From: Avena insularis
Taxonomy: Eukaryota; Streptophyta; Magnoliopsida; Poales; Poaceae
Length of the DNA: 64,000 nucleotides
Assembly: GCA_023614405.1 (NCBI GenBank)
Contig: CM042689.1
Span: 279,069,533 to 279,133,532 of the forward strand
Direction of reading: 5' to 3'
Shown: positions 22,386 through 35,285 of the stretch, one piece after another
Layout: the number at the start of each line of letters is the position of its first letter
Position numbering within the stretch: the first letter of the stretch is position 1
Position numbers and translations under genes: made by a program
The notes under the pieces: model-generated
Databases searched by the model: none
Told to the model about the DNA's origin: nothing
Seen by the model: the letters and a program-made list of their open reading frames with translations, nothing else

Positions 22386-25012
22386 ACTATTGCGTTCATG
22401 TAGGTAATCGCGGCCAAGGCTAACGGAGACGAGAAGATTAATACTCCGTACAAAAATGAAGGCCCGATGTACTGTAGTACTGGGGACGGCGACGGGTACG
22501 CCGTACGCGACTATGCGAGCACGGCGTGCGAGTGAGATGGGTGGGGTACTGGGTACTGGGTGGGGGTTGGAGTTCACGCGCGCAGCAGCGTGGACCGCGC
22601 GCGGATGTGGACAAGTGAGCGCGGGTTTTGTCGCGTTGAGCGTACGCATCGAATCATGTCGTTTGTCTTCTTTTGCTCCCAGGAACGACTGCCTTTCTTC
22701 CTTCCTTCCTCGCTCCGCTGCCTGCTCTGTTTTGTTCGTCTCTTTCTTTTCTTTTTCTCTCTCGCCGGGCCGGGCCAAGCCAGGCCATCCACATCGCGTC
22801 TATCTGTCTCTTTGTCTCATGAATCCCTGCATACAATCCTTTTACCAGTAAGATTCTGCCTGCCGTAGCTACATGGTTCCAAGTAATCTGATCTCTGTCT
22901 TGTCTCTAGCTAGGGCTAGCGTTAGTTCAGTTTGTCAGACAATTTATACGCCCTAATCTGCTGCTACACTCAAGCATCATGCCGAGCTTGTTCAAATAAA
23001 CACCGAGTGCACCATAGACGTTCGGATCACCCGTCCACAAACTCGTGGAGTATACTTACACGACAACCAACCGTACGTCAAAGACTAGATAGAGTCTATG
23101 CATGGTGGTATACAAGTAGTACTAGTGTGTCTTCAACAGGAAGCATGCGATTTCTCTTGGATGATCTGCACTCCACGTACAAGAGCGGAAAACTTTCAAC
23201 GACCAATCTTGGGCGCCACCTTTTGGCCTGGCCGCAATTGCATGCAGATATGCAGGCGCATTATGTAGTAGTAGTAGTAGCGCGAACGCGGCACTCATCA
23301 TCGATCGGGTTCGATCGCATCTGCGCACACGCGCATGCACCTAGCTACATGGACCGGAAAGACAGGCCTACGCCGGCGTAGCAGCTGCGATCCTAGGCCT
23401 AGGCCTAGGCCTAGCTAGCTACTAGTTGCCTCTGAGCACGCGGTCGGCTCGGCTATCCATCTCCTCCTTCCACACCCTGCGACAGGGTTGGAGTGATCGA
23501 GCGTGCGTTCTCGCGAGCCGGTGCTCGAGCTCTTTGCGGTTTTCGTACTACGTACTCACAGGCTCAGTCCGTCCATCTCTAGCATCCATCACGCCGGAGC
23601 CTGCAGCTGCTGCATGGCATGCTTTCCTGCTGCGGTTGCTGCTGGCGAGCCTCCCTTCCATGCTTTGCTCTCGCCTGCCTCTGCCTGCATGCACCAAGTG
23701 CCTATTTCACTGCTTTGCTTGCACAATAATGCATGCCTGCCCACACTGCAGCAAGTGCACACCCAGCCCTGCACTGCACCGGCACCGGCACCGCATCCAC
23801 ACGCATGCATGCGCTTGCCCCCACACTCGATTGAATGCCTCCCCCGGCCCGAGCTTGCTGCTCTGCTCATCGATGTAACCCGTCACGTACGTCCTTGTCG
23901 GTGTCGCCCTCGCCCTCGTATCATCGTCTCTCTCTCTCTCTCCACAGTTAAGAAGTTCGACCTTCTCATGGCATGGCACTTCGATTGACGCCGAACTAGA
24001 CTGACCGTGCTCTTTTCCGTGCATATAGGACTCTTTGGTGGCAAAGAACCGTATCTTTTTTTTCAAAAAAAGGAAAGGGCTCTTTCAGGAATTTTAGCTT
24101 CCACTCGAATCTTGAATAATAACAAAAACATCTTTTGCTTTAAGGATACGAGAAACTGTTGTCGGTCAAAGGAAATAAACCGAGGTCAAGCCAGCATGCA
24201 TGTTGTTGTCGTGCATGCACATGCAAAGCTCTCATGCAGCTGGCCAGGTGGAGGTGGCCCCCTACGTACTATACTTCATGTGGTTTTCAGCACGGTACTG
24301 AATTTGAGATCATGCACGCCTTGAAACTTGCTATAGGCGGGACACCCACGCGATTGGGGCTAGTACTAGTTCAGAAATCATTGCCACGAAAAACATACGT
24401 ACGGGCCGTGGATCGGGGATGCAGGAGTATACATACATACGTGGTATTCATTGCGAGAGGTCAGACGCAACATACATAGAAGACGAATGATTTTGGACGC
24501 CCTCGCCTCGATCGTGGGTGGGTCCCATGCATGCCGGAGACGAGGAAGATGAAGGAGTTGTGCGGATCGGAGGAGGGCAGGAGGCTACCCACGGAGGCGG
24601 AAGATTCAGAGATCAGCAAGAGGTTTGGCCCGAGCGGCATCTAAAGAGCCAAAGACGACGTTATTAAGCGTACGTGCTCCAGGTGGAGTGGAAGATGATG
24701 CGGTCCCAATCTATGGAGTATATCTGGAGCAAACAGGCCGTGTGAATGAAAATCCAATCCACCGGCGGGCCGGGGGACCAAACCTGGACGGTCCTTCGCG
24801 CGCGTGCGCCTTCCGCGAGGGGAGAGCCCAAACCCGCTTTTTACCCGTTTGGCTCCTTTTGGAACTCTGCTACGGATTTCTTTCTTTCTCCCCGGTGGTC
24901 AAAAAGCGCACAGGACGATCGAGCGGGAGTCGCGATGTAATAATCCATGCATGCATGGTCGAGGATCCACCGTGCATCCGCATCTACATACACGTCTACA
25001 CACGGCGCGCCG
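22386..25012. other. About 2.6 kb without recognisable gene or transposon
   Basis: I see no homology-like coding frame. The stretch has mixed composition, many CATGCATG motifs, a (CCTAGG)n run at about 23393-23415, a (TAG)n run at about 23264-23280 and a short (CT)n run at about 23929-23942. It may be low-copy sequence or an old decayed element. Several open frames exist on both strands but none has protein-like features. Confidence 0.55.
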
Positions 25013-25412
25013 GTGATTTTTCTCGATAAAGAACGCTTTTATTATTTAGACAGTAATTTACACTCGGCCTCTGTATATAGATGTACATAGCCGACACCAA
25101 TCCACATGGTCCAAACATAAAATAAAAGATACAGGCGAATTACATATCAAACTGAGAAATTGTAAAACGTCTAGGGTGCAGAGGGCAGGTCTATCCGAAG
25201 ATTATGCTGCCATCCATGTCTGGTAAAACAGTCCCGTGCCGTATCCTCCAGCCACGTGCACACCTCCATGAAAAGATCGCGATATTCCGCACGATGCAAA
25301 ATCGACCAAGACCGAAGGATATGAGTACACCTGTAGAGAATCTGCAGAAGAGAGCAGTTTATACCATTAAAAACCTTATTATTTCTACATAGCCATAGCG
25401 ACCATATAATAG

Positions 25413-27895
25413 CTATCGCTCCGACCCTAAGAAGATTTTTATACTTGTTATCAATACCATGTAACCAATTCCCAAAAATGTTGCAATACTACGTGGTGGA
25501 TACAAGCCTGAAGCTGCTTGGGTGATTGACCATATAGACCGAGCAAAACTACATTGGAAAAATAGGTGTTTGATTGTCTCATCATGATGACAGAACACGT
25601 ACCCAGGATTTCCATGCCAATTTCGCTTAATAAGGTTGTCTTTTGTAAGAATAATCCCACCACGAAGATACCAAACAAATATTTTGTTTTTAAGAGGTAT
25701 CTTCATCTTCCAGATCATCCTATTATCTGCCGCCGGAATAGACGGCTGGATTAAAGCATCATACAAAGAGCTAACAAAAAAAGGACCCGTTCTTAGTTAG
25801 ATTTCATCAGAATTCATCTGGCTCGTCCGACAGTTGTACATGTGCCAGACGATGTAGCAACATGATCCAAGAGTCAAGTCTAGAACCAATTAGATCCCTT
25901 CTGAATGTTATATTTGGTGGGAATGATTCGAGCACTGTGGCAACAGTTTCCTCCTTATAACGAACAATATAATATAACGAAGGATATTGTTCTCGAAGGG
26001 TAGCATTATCTAGCCATTTATCATCCCAGAACCTTATCTGCGTCCCATTATTAATAGAGAAAGTCCCGAAGCGTAAAAAATATTTTTTTGACGCCATTAG
26101 ACCAGCCCAAAAGTGAGAGTCACCAGGTTTCCAAACCATTTGGGACAATGCCTTTGAACCAATATACTTTCTTTTAATAATAGTTTGCCAAATCCCTTCC
26201 TCATTTAATAACTTGAAGAGCCATTTACTAAGGAGGGATGTATTATAACCTGTAGATCATGAATACCGAGCTCACCCTGTTCTTTGGGTCTACACAAAAC
26301 ACTCCATTTAGCTAGCTATACTTCTTTTTCTCATTATCTCCCTGCCAAAAGAATCTTGATCGGAAATAATCCAACCTTTTTAAGACACCTTTAGGAAGTT
26401 GAAAAAAATAAAGCATAAAAAAACCATATTACTAAGGACTGAGTTGATGAGCACCAGTCTTCCCCCTATAGAGAGAAGTTTGCCTTTCCAACTACCCAAA
26501 CGTATCTGTAACCTTTCCTCGACAATTTTCTACTCAGCATTTCAGCATTTGTAAGCCTTCGGTAGTGTACCGGAATGCCCAAATATCTGATCGGAAAAGT
26601 GTCGTGACAACAGCCGGAGAGTTCATTATAAAGGCCAACCTCCTCTTGGGCCTCGCCGAAACAAAACAATTCACTTTTATGGAAATTAATTTTTAATCCC
26701 GAAAGCTGCTCAAAAGCCAAAAGTATGAGTTTCAGATTCTTAGCTTTTTCAAGATCATGTTCCATAAAAATAATTGTATCGTCTGCATATTGAAGTATAG
26801 ATAACCCCCATCTACAAGATGAGGGATCACACCTTCAATCTGGCCATCTGACTTAGCACGCTCAATCAAGATGGATAACATATCAGCTACTATATTGAAA
26901 AGCATGGGCGATAATGGGTCTCCTTGTCTTAGCCCCTTCTTAGTCTGAAAGTAGTTGCCAACATTGTCATTGACTTTGATGGCAATACTACCTCCGACTA
27001 CAAAGATTTCGATTAAGGAGCACCAATCTGCTGAAAAACCTTTCATTCTAAGAGCTTGTTATAGAAAGGACCAATTAACTTTGTCATAAGCTTTCTCAAA
27101 GTCAATTTTAAGAATTACCCCATTCAATTTATTTCTATGGAGTTCATGAATCGTTTCATGTAAGGTAGCCACACCATCCAGAATGTGTCTACCTTGCATG
27201 AAGGAGGTTTGTGAAGGCCTAACAACATGATCAGCTACATAGTTCAACCTGATAGTGGCAACCTTGGTAAAAATCTTGAAGCTAACATTAAGAAGACAAA
27301 TCGGTCTATATTGTTGGATCCGTTTTGCTTCATTAACCTTAGGCAGTAAGATGATTTCACCAAAGTTCAACCGAAATAGATCTAGTTGATCCTCATGTAA
27401 AGCACTAAACATGTTCAAGAGATCTGGCTTGATTACATCCCAAAAAGTTTGGTAAAACTTAGCGGGGAAATCATCCGGACCAGGTGCCTTATTATGCTCC
27501 ATTTGGAAAACAGCTAATTTGACTTCCTCCTCACAATAGGGAGCAGTCAGATATTTGTTTTCCTCCACAGAAACTTGGGGTATATCATTAATTTGGGATT
27601 CATCCATTGAGAAAGTGCCTTCCTCTGGATCCCCAAACAAACCCTTATAATAATTCATAATGTAAGACTTTAGTTGCTCATGTCCTTCAATCAGCTCGTC
27701 ATTATGCTTTAAGGAGTGAATACGTTTCTTCTTGTGTCTGCCATTGGCTACACTATGGAAGTATCTAGTATTCGAATCCCCATGCAAAATAAATTGTGAT
27801 TTAGAGTGTTGATACCATTTGAGTTCCTCCTCGCGCAGTAACCGTACAATCTCCGCATTTGATTGGCTTTTTAGCTCAATTTCCTGTGGAGTAAG
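25413..27895 (-). pseudogene. LINE ORF2: reverse transcriptase and RVT zinc-binding domain
   Basis: The reverse transcriptase shows the L1-type order: NKAPGPDDFPAKFY, ILLPKVNEAKRIQQYRPICLLN, RPSQTSFMQGRHILDG, LKIDFEKAYDKVNW, GLRQGDPLSPMLFN, and the YADD catalytic motif near 26795-26806. The zinc-binding domain near 25450-25700 reads KIPLKNKIFVWYL, and ETIKHLFFQC. Damage: a TAA where relatives have Gln near 27060, a frameshift just before YADD that lies in a run of G, and further shifts between 26465 and 25766. It would reverse transcribe its own RNA at a nicked target. Confidence 0.85.
27891..27895. repeat. Left target-site duplication of the copia composite, GTAAG
   Basis: GTAAG precedes LTR1. 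The right partner at 54992-54996 reads ATAAG, with one substitution. Confidence 0.75.
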
Positions 27896-29790
27896 TGTAG
27901 GGGTTTGTAGCATGGAAAACAAAAAATTCTACCGCATGAACACACAATCAAGATCTAATCTATGATCAATCCAAGGTCTATCTACTAGATCTATGCAACA
28001 AGTTGATAGAGTACTAATCCTCGAAGATCCAAAGCGGTTAACGAGAGCAGATTCTCGTGGGTGATGTAGTCGTTCACTTGCCGATCTCAAGATCGCAGCG
28101 ATCCTTGGCGCCAGCGTTCGCAGGCCTCCGATCGGTCCTGCACGTCACGGTACTCGATGAAGACCTTCCTATCCCTTGTTCTAGCAGGCAGCGGAGGTTG
28201 TAGCTCTCTCCTCGCGATTTCGGCAGCACGACGGCGTGGTGTCAGAAGTAGAGGGAAGATCCCGCAGGGCTTCGCCTAATCCAGAGCGAGTATGGTGGAG
28301 TAGAGGGAGCCCCGGCGATCTAGGATTTAGAGAGCCGACGTTTAGAGGTAGCTAGCAACTAGAGTTTTAGCTAGTCGGTAGCGGTTTAGAGGAGATCTAG
28401 ATTTGTCGCAACTAGAGGGGGGGGGGGGCGGCCAACCTAGGGTTTCTTGGGCGCCTAGGGCAAGGGGGATACCATGGGGTGTGCCCCTACCCCTCCTTAT
28501 ATAGGTGGGGGGCGTCCAAGGGTGTTCCCAACCCAGGTGGAAACCCTCCCTAACTCAGAAACCCTCCCTAACTCGGAAACCATGTTGGGATTTGACTTTT
28601 TCAAACTGCCTTTTTGACTTTCAAATTAGAGTTTGATTTCTCTCTTCCAAGTGTCCAGCCAAGTGACCTAGGACATGATGCAACCATTACACTTTGTCAT
28701 GACACATCCATGTACCCTTCCCCTTCCGGATTGGTGAACCTTCTGGACCCTTCTAGAACATTCCGGTGAAAACACCGGAATCATTCCCGAACACTGAAAT
28801 TGGACTTTCCTTATATGAATCTTATTCTCCGGACCATTCCGGATCTCCTCATGATATACCGGATCCCATCCGAGACTCCGAACAACATTCAGTCTCTTTA
28901 CTCACATTCCATATCTACTAAACAACATCGAATCCTTAAGTGTGTCTCCCTACGGTTCGTGAATTATGCAGACATGATCGAGACTCTTCTTCGATCAATA
29001 ACCAATAGAGGAATCTGGAAATTCATATGGCTCCCACATATTTCTACGATTACTTCGTGATCGAATGAACCATTTACATACGATACCAATTTCCCTTTGT
29101 CTCACGATACTTTACTTATCCGAGGTTTGATTGTCGGTATCTCTGCATACCTAGTTCAACCTCATTACCAATAAGTACTCTTTTCTCTTTCCCGTGATAT
29201 GTGATCCCTTGTGAGCCAGTCACATGCTTGCAAGCTAATTGGATGACATTCCAACGAGAGGGCTAAGAGTATATCTATCCGTCATATGGATGGACAAATC
29301 CCAATCTTGATCCATGTGCCTCAACACATACTTTCCGAACACTCAATGCCACATTTATAGCCACCCAGTTACGGTGTGGTGTTTGATGTCATCAAAGCAT
29401 CCTTACGGTGATGGTGATTAGCATGATATCATGATCAAAGGAATTAGGTTACTATGTATCAGAAAGCTTATAGCAAGTGAACTATATTAAATGACTTGAT
29501 CTTTATGCTACGCTTAACTATAGGAGTATGTCCATCAAATCATTCTCCTAATGATATGACCCTATTGTTAATAACATCTCTATGTTCATGATCAGGAAAC
29601 CATGATCATATATTAACCAACAAGCTAGTTTAACAAGAGGCTTTACTAGGGACTTTTTTATGTTTACAAATCACACAAGTATTAATGTTTCTAGTTAATA
29701 CAATTATAGCATGATATGTAAACATTTATCATAAGCATGAAGATATGATAATAACCACTTTATTATTGCCTCTTGGGCATATCTCCAACA
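27896..29790 (-). repeat. LTR1 of the copia composite
   Basis: On plus it reads TGTAGGGGTTTG to ATCTCCAACA; in element orientation it starts TGTTGGAGATATGCCC. It contains a TATATAAGG promoter motif on minus near 28497-28504. It is followed on plus by GTCTCCCACTTG, the complement of the polypurine tract (29791-29802). Confidence 0.9.
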
Positions 29791-31195
29791 GTCTCCCACT
29801 TGCACTAGAGTCAATAATCTAGTTTCAAACCTTTGTGCATTTAACACCTATGGCTTTCCGATGTTGTATTTACACGATTGCTAGTGGTTAACTGATCTCC
29901 GGATCCGACACTTTCAGGTCCGTGTGTAATTGCATGTCTTTGCGTCTCTACGCATCACTCATTCTCTAATGAGATGGCTTTGTATAAATTTGGTCCTTTG
30001 GTGAGACCTTTAGTTCCTAGGGGTTAAAACATGTTGATAATATTGTCGTACAATATATCTTCATAGTACTATCCAGCTGTGAACCACATCTAGTTTGATA
30101 ACAAACTACTTGACACAAATGCCCTCTTTTGCTGCTATTATAGCAGTCATATACTTAGCCTTTTGTTGTAGTATCTGTCACAATGTCTTAACTTTGGAAC
30201 TCATCCAAATCCATTATAGAACTTAATTTCCATCATATTGTGCCACCCTTAGTTTAGATAGAGATAAACTTAATTTGTACTTTGTGACAAAACTAGTATC
30301 AATGTAATACTTTTACAATGAACTAACCATCTATTTGTCACTTCTACAAAATAATATATTCTTAGTTCACCTAAAAGATCATAAGAATATATTTACTATC
30401 GTCCAATAATCATCTTATGAATCATTCTGGTATACGCTCATAACATTTAGAGCATAGGACATATCTGGATTTGTACACATCACAGCATGATTGATAAAGT
30501 ACTCTTTGTGATTTTATATATCAAGTATCAAAAATACTTGAATCTTCATTCAATCATTCCTGTGCAACAAGAACCTTTCTTGTAGTTTCTATATTGAACT
30601 CATTCAATATCTCATCTATGTACTTCTGGCACAACCATATTAGCGTCTCAATTTATCCATATAGACATTGATGCAAAATATTCGGGTTCTGCCTAAGCCT
30701 TTCATTGAGATGAAATTCTTAACCTGTGTTAATAAAAAGATGCATAATTTCCAATCAACAATATGTCTTCCACATAATGTATTAGAAAAATTCTTAGCGC
30801 TCCCACTTCATTTCTTGCAAATGCAAGCATCTTCATCGTCTCTGATGAAATTAAACTCTTTTAACAGTTTCATTATAGTGAAGATTCCAACTCCGCGATG
30901 CTTACTTCAACCATTGAAGTTTGCATATGCTTTTAGCATCCTTTGAATTAACAAAACCCTTTGGACCGTGTCATGCACACGTCCTAGGTAACCATTCTAT
31001 TAGAAGAACTTGTTTTGTTTATTCAACTACCACATAACAAAATTATATGTAGTGGTTGCTACATTAATCCGTCTAGACTAAATATCACTTAATGAAAGAT
31101 CAGATCTTGTCATAGTCAACTCTTTGAACATTATCGTCAACTCTTTCCCGACATGTCGATAATTTCATAGATGTGAAACATCCATGTCTATTTCT

Positions 31196-31384
31196 TTATA
31201 GATCCAAATACGAATGTAAGGTCTTGCACCTTTTCAGAGGGTCTTTCAAGTTCAAAGCTTGATCTCTCGTATATGGAACTATCATGGATTTTATGGCTTC
31301 AAACCATTTGACAGAGTCAGGGCCCATCATCGCTTCTTTGCATGTAGTTGGATCATTATTTTCAAATAATGACTTAACTCTCAA
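31196..31384 (-). pseudogene. Copia reverse transcriptase fragment, internal copy 1
   Basis: The 62-codon frame contains CKEAMMGPDSVKWFEAIKS, which corresponds to the start of the copia reverse transcriptase domain (compare EEAMMSPDSEKWLEAMKS in the plus-strand copia element at about 61340). After this block the reading is lost. The equivalent piece at 50704-50892 has the same end point and nearly the same sequence. Confidence 0.8.
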
Positions 31385-31644
31385 ATCTTGGTATTTGATT
31401 GTTTACCCGACCTACTTGGTTCAATAGGAACTTAGACCTTCGTGACCACAACCTTTGAGGCACGTGAGCCATGAGCATTGTTGCTGCCTCCGGAACACTT
31501 TTCGATGCTGCGCAACTTTGCACATATAGCTAAGGTTCTTTTAACCTTATCAAAATTCTATTTCCCCCACTTAACTTTTCACGGAAAATTCCTTTCTCAA
31601 AGAAACTTAACGTTCTAAGCGACAAACATTTTTGTCTTTGGTGT

Positions 31645-32141
31645 TGACGAGGTTTGATCTCATCAATGCCCATTGTTATGGACTTGGGTTTTGGAGAAGA
31701 TGGGGATGCTGGAGATCGTGGAACGGTTAGCAAACAAGCAACACGGGGACACGAGGTTTACCTGTGTTCAGGCCCGAGGGAAAAACCCTACTCTGCTTCC
31801 GCTCTTGATTACGGCGGAACCGAAGGTTACAGGGGTGCGCAGATTAGATCTGGCGTGGAGGTGTGTATGCGGAAGTATGAGTCGAGAGATCTAGGTCGTG
31901 CCCTCCTGGACTTTATATAGACTTAGGCAGGTCCCGGGCATAGACCTAGTCGGTTACAAGTTCTAGGGCTTTACCCCTTTAAATTTCCTATCTACGCTAG
32001 TCTTGCTCTCCAAGGATCCGAAGGCGTCATGGGCCTTGGCCACCCGAAAATCTTCACGGGCCGGCGTACGTCCGCCGTGGGCCTTCCTTGGGCTGGACTA
32101 GGTATGCTGAGGTCACGCACCCGTAGGGTACAACCATGTCA
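31645..32141. mobile_element. Solo LTR, 497 bp, with GGTGT target duplication
   Basis: TGACGAGG..CATGTCA is bounded by GGTGT at 31640-31644 and 32142-32146. Internal copy 2 (about 51150-51155) has the uninterrupted sequence, which proves the insertion. TG..CA ends plus a 5-bp duplication identify a solo LTR. A TTTATATAG promoter-like motif lies near 31912-31920, suggesting plus orientation. The family is not recognised. Confidence 0.85.
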
Positions 32142-35100
32142 GGTGTTATGGAGGAATACTCAACGATTATTCAAAATAACATACAAAGATATGTTCATCC
32201 AATTTTGGTTGCAAACATCTTTCTTATGCATAGCATACCAATGTTTAAGAAAGGACAACTTGGGTTTTATCCCAAACCATAACTTTATATGGTGTCATTT
32301 CAACGGATCATGATGGAGCTCTTTTCAGTGAAAAAGCGGTAGTCTCTAAAGCTTTTAATCTTTAAAATATAATGGCAGTTTTATGAATTACACCTTTGAT
32401 CTTACCATGTCAAACAAAGTTTCATTGCATATCTCGATTATTCCATACTCATATGGTGTTTCGGGAAACGCAAATCCATGGAACGTTTCCTCAAATCTTA
32501 GGTGTTATGCTAAACTTGTAACTCAAATATCTCCCTTTATGATCCTATCATAAATTCTTTTATTTTCTTGTTACATTGATTTTGCACTTCATCTTGAAAG
32601 TCTTCGAACTTTTCAAATGTTTCACACTTCATCCTCATTAAGTAAATATTCATATATTCACTCAAATTTTCGGAGAAAGCATATGAAGTTGAAATCCATC
32701 GCTCTTGACTACACATAATGGGCTTTATGCATCTATATGTACAATTTCCAATAAGCTAGTCATTCGTTCACTTTTGGCCTATGAATGGAGTTTTAATTAT
32801 CCCTAGGAAAGTTTCGCAAGCGTCATTTGATCAAAAATCAAAAGACTCCAAAATTCCATCCACATGGAGTTTCTTCATGCTTTCTTTCCAATATAATTTA
32901 AACGGCGATGTCACTTCCTAAGTGATCTTTCAATCAATTTGTCTTTCGACATTTTTAGCACTAGTTTTCTCCAACGAGAGCTGTAAATCATCCATCTTTT
33001 ATGGATTATGGCAATTATTTGAACAACCCTTTTGTTCTCATAATACCTGATCGAAATAACAATTATTAAAAATAAATCTTGAAGGTAAGTTTTGATTTCA
33101 ACAAGCAACACAACAACCCTTTATTTGTTCTCGATGAGCATCATCACATATTCTTTTTCTAGTTACTTTAGGCCATTGTAGTTCATGAATTGTGTTGTTT
33201 CGTATGACGATTCACATCAACAAATTCAGTATCCAATACTCAAGAACTACATTGTTTAACAAGCAAAGAATACAGCCATAACATGTATATCCTCTATATA
33301 CCTAAGCTGAACAATTCTAGTCTTTTCTCTTCTGCCAAATATTTCTTAGATTTATCTTTTAGTATTTCTTTATCCTTTCAAATGAATCTATCAACATCAA
33401 CAGTGGCGCCATACTTATGACACATAGTCCAAAACATGTATAGTTAAATACCAATGTCTTTGGCCTTGCACTTTGAAGTAGATCACCATCATCAAATGTT
33501 TGGTGTTCTTTCAAATTCCATTCTTTAGTAATCTTTTAGTGTAGTAAACATTTAAGCTTTATCAAATATTCACCCTTCTCATGGACCAATTCATGATCAA
33601 GCTACTTTTAGCTTATAACGGTGAATCGTGAGTATAATGTTGCTCTCCAAAACCTTTTGGAGGATTAGGACGACAAGCGTCTCCAACCTTTTGCAAATTC
33701 TCATCAAATATGAGAACATGACTTTTGCTATATTATACTCTATCATGTTATAACCAAAACTTTGTTTTAGATATCATAATATCTTTCACACATGATGGTT
33801 TCTGAAACAATTCTTTCAGCTCCCCGATAACCTTGATATTAAAACAATCTTTTGAATATCAAGAATCATGGAGATAAACATGATACTTATATACTAACAC
33901 TGGAATTGTTACTCTTGATTTAATACCAATTATTAAATTTCACGGAGTAACCAGAACTTACTGAAAATTTGCAATAGGACTTTTAAACTTTAGATTAACA
34001 CATCAAAACAATACGATACCAGTTCGTGAAGTAACTATCCAGAATTCTATAGTTCTATTATCTCAATTATAACTAAGCGCAAGGTGGTAAACGGATGCCA
34101 ATGACTACAAAAACTATGCAAATTCACTTTGATTTAAATTATGATAAATAGTGTTCAACTTTTAATCATATTGCTGTTGAACTCCCACTCAAAACAATAT
34201 CCCTCACATTGTTTTAGTGATCACACGAACCAAATTCACTACACCAAGTCCGATCATCACGTGACATGATATAGCTTCAAAGGCGAACAATCATCATGTT
34301 CATCATATCATCTATATGACTCATGCTTTACCTTTCGGTATTCCGTGTTTCGAGACCATGTATGTACATTCTAGGGTCGTCAAGATCAAACCTTAGCTTC
34401 CGCGTGAGCAAACCTGGCTTACTCCCATTGTATACACTCTCAGAATAACACACCCAATCATCACGTGGTGCTTCTAAACAACGAGCTTTGGCAATGGTGC
34501 CTACTAAGGACGAACACTCTATAACTTGATATTTTGTGAAAGGGGTCATCTTATAATGCTACCGTCACAAACTAAGAAATACAAGATGCATAAAAGGATT
34601 AACATCACATGCAATTCATAATATGTGATATGATATGGATTATCTTCTTGTGCTTCCGATCTCCATCTTCAAGCATGAACATGATCTCCATCATCACCGG
34701 TATGGCGTCAAGGTCAATGGCGCCGCTTCATGGTTGTCGTCCACCAGCATGAACTATTACAACTACTTTGAATAGACACGCGGGCCTTAACGGAATTTAA
34801 AAGACAACCATATGGCTCCTTACGGTTGCCGACTTACAATAAGGAACATAGCATACATCATATATAATCACAATCATGGCCATATCATATCACAGCACAC
34901 CCCTGCAAAACAAAGTTAGACGCCTCTATTTTTTTTTGCATGTTTTACGTGGTTTGGGGCTTTCAAAAAGTGTCGTTCTAACTTACGAACAAGAACCACA
35001 ACGTTGATACTAGTATTGTCAATCACCCGTTGTAAATTGAATCTTCACTATGTTGGGAGAAACAGGCACCCGCAAAGCCACTTATGCAATACAAGTTGCA

Positions 35101-35285
35101 TGTCAAGCGTGGAGCAAGTCTCATGAACGATGTCATGTAAGGTTAGCCCGGGCCTCTTCATATCACCATCCCGCAAGATGCAAAGTACACAAGAAGCAAT
35201 CGAAAACAAAAGCATCAATGCCCACAATGACCATTGTGTTATATTCGTGCAACAGATCTACATATAGACACGGCTCTGATACCAC

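Larger units (their letters stand above)
25013..27895 (-). mobile_element. L1-type LINE, 3' part
   Basis: A non-LTR retrotransposon on minus, covering the reverse transcriptase and the C-terminal zinc-binding region down to the 3' end. A short T run on plus near 25016-25021 may be the remnant of the poly(A) tail. The right side is cut at 27891-27895 by the copia composite, and the missing 5' part continues at 54992-55973: the protein reading ALAETRLL at the right fits on to LTPQEIELK at the left. Confidence 0.85.
29791..35285 (-). mobile_element. Internal domain, copy 1 (non-coding copia remnant)
   Basis: About 5.5 kb between LTR1 and LTR2. The polypurine tract is at the left and the primer-binding site GTGGTATCAGAGCC (minus) at 35272-35285. 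No gag or pol frame survives. Only short copia-like pieces are readable, such as the segment at 31196-31384 and an ASRSWNL-like piece near 30890. A solo LTR at 31645-32141 interrupts it. Large parts are AT-rich with no frame longer than about 90 codons. Confidence 0.8.

Noticed and set aside
22356..24479. Several frames of 70-160 codons on both strands
   Set aside because: No recognisable domain, no consistent frame and strong overlap between strands. Composition and microsatellites explain them.
28800..29060. Frames repeated in LTR1, LTR2 and LTR3 (for example at 36357-36572 and 54001-54375)
   Set aside because: They are opposite to the sense strand of the copia element and end at different places in each LTR. 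They are chance frames in LTR DNA.
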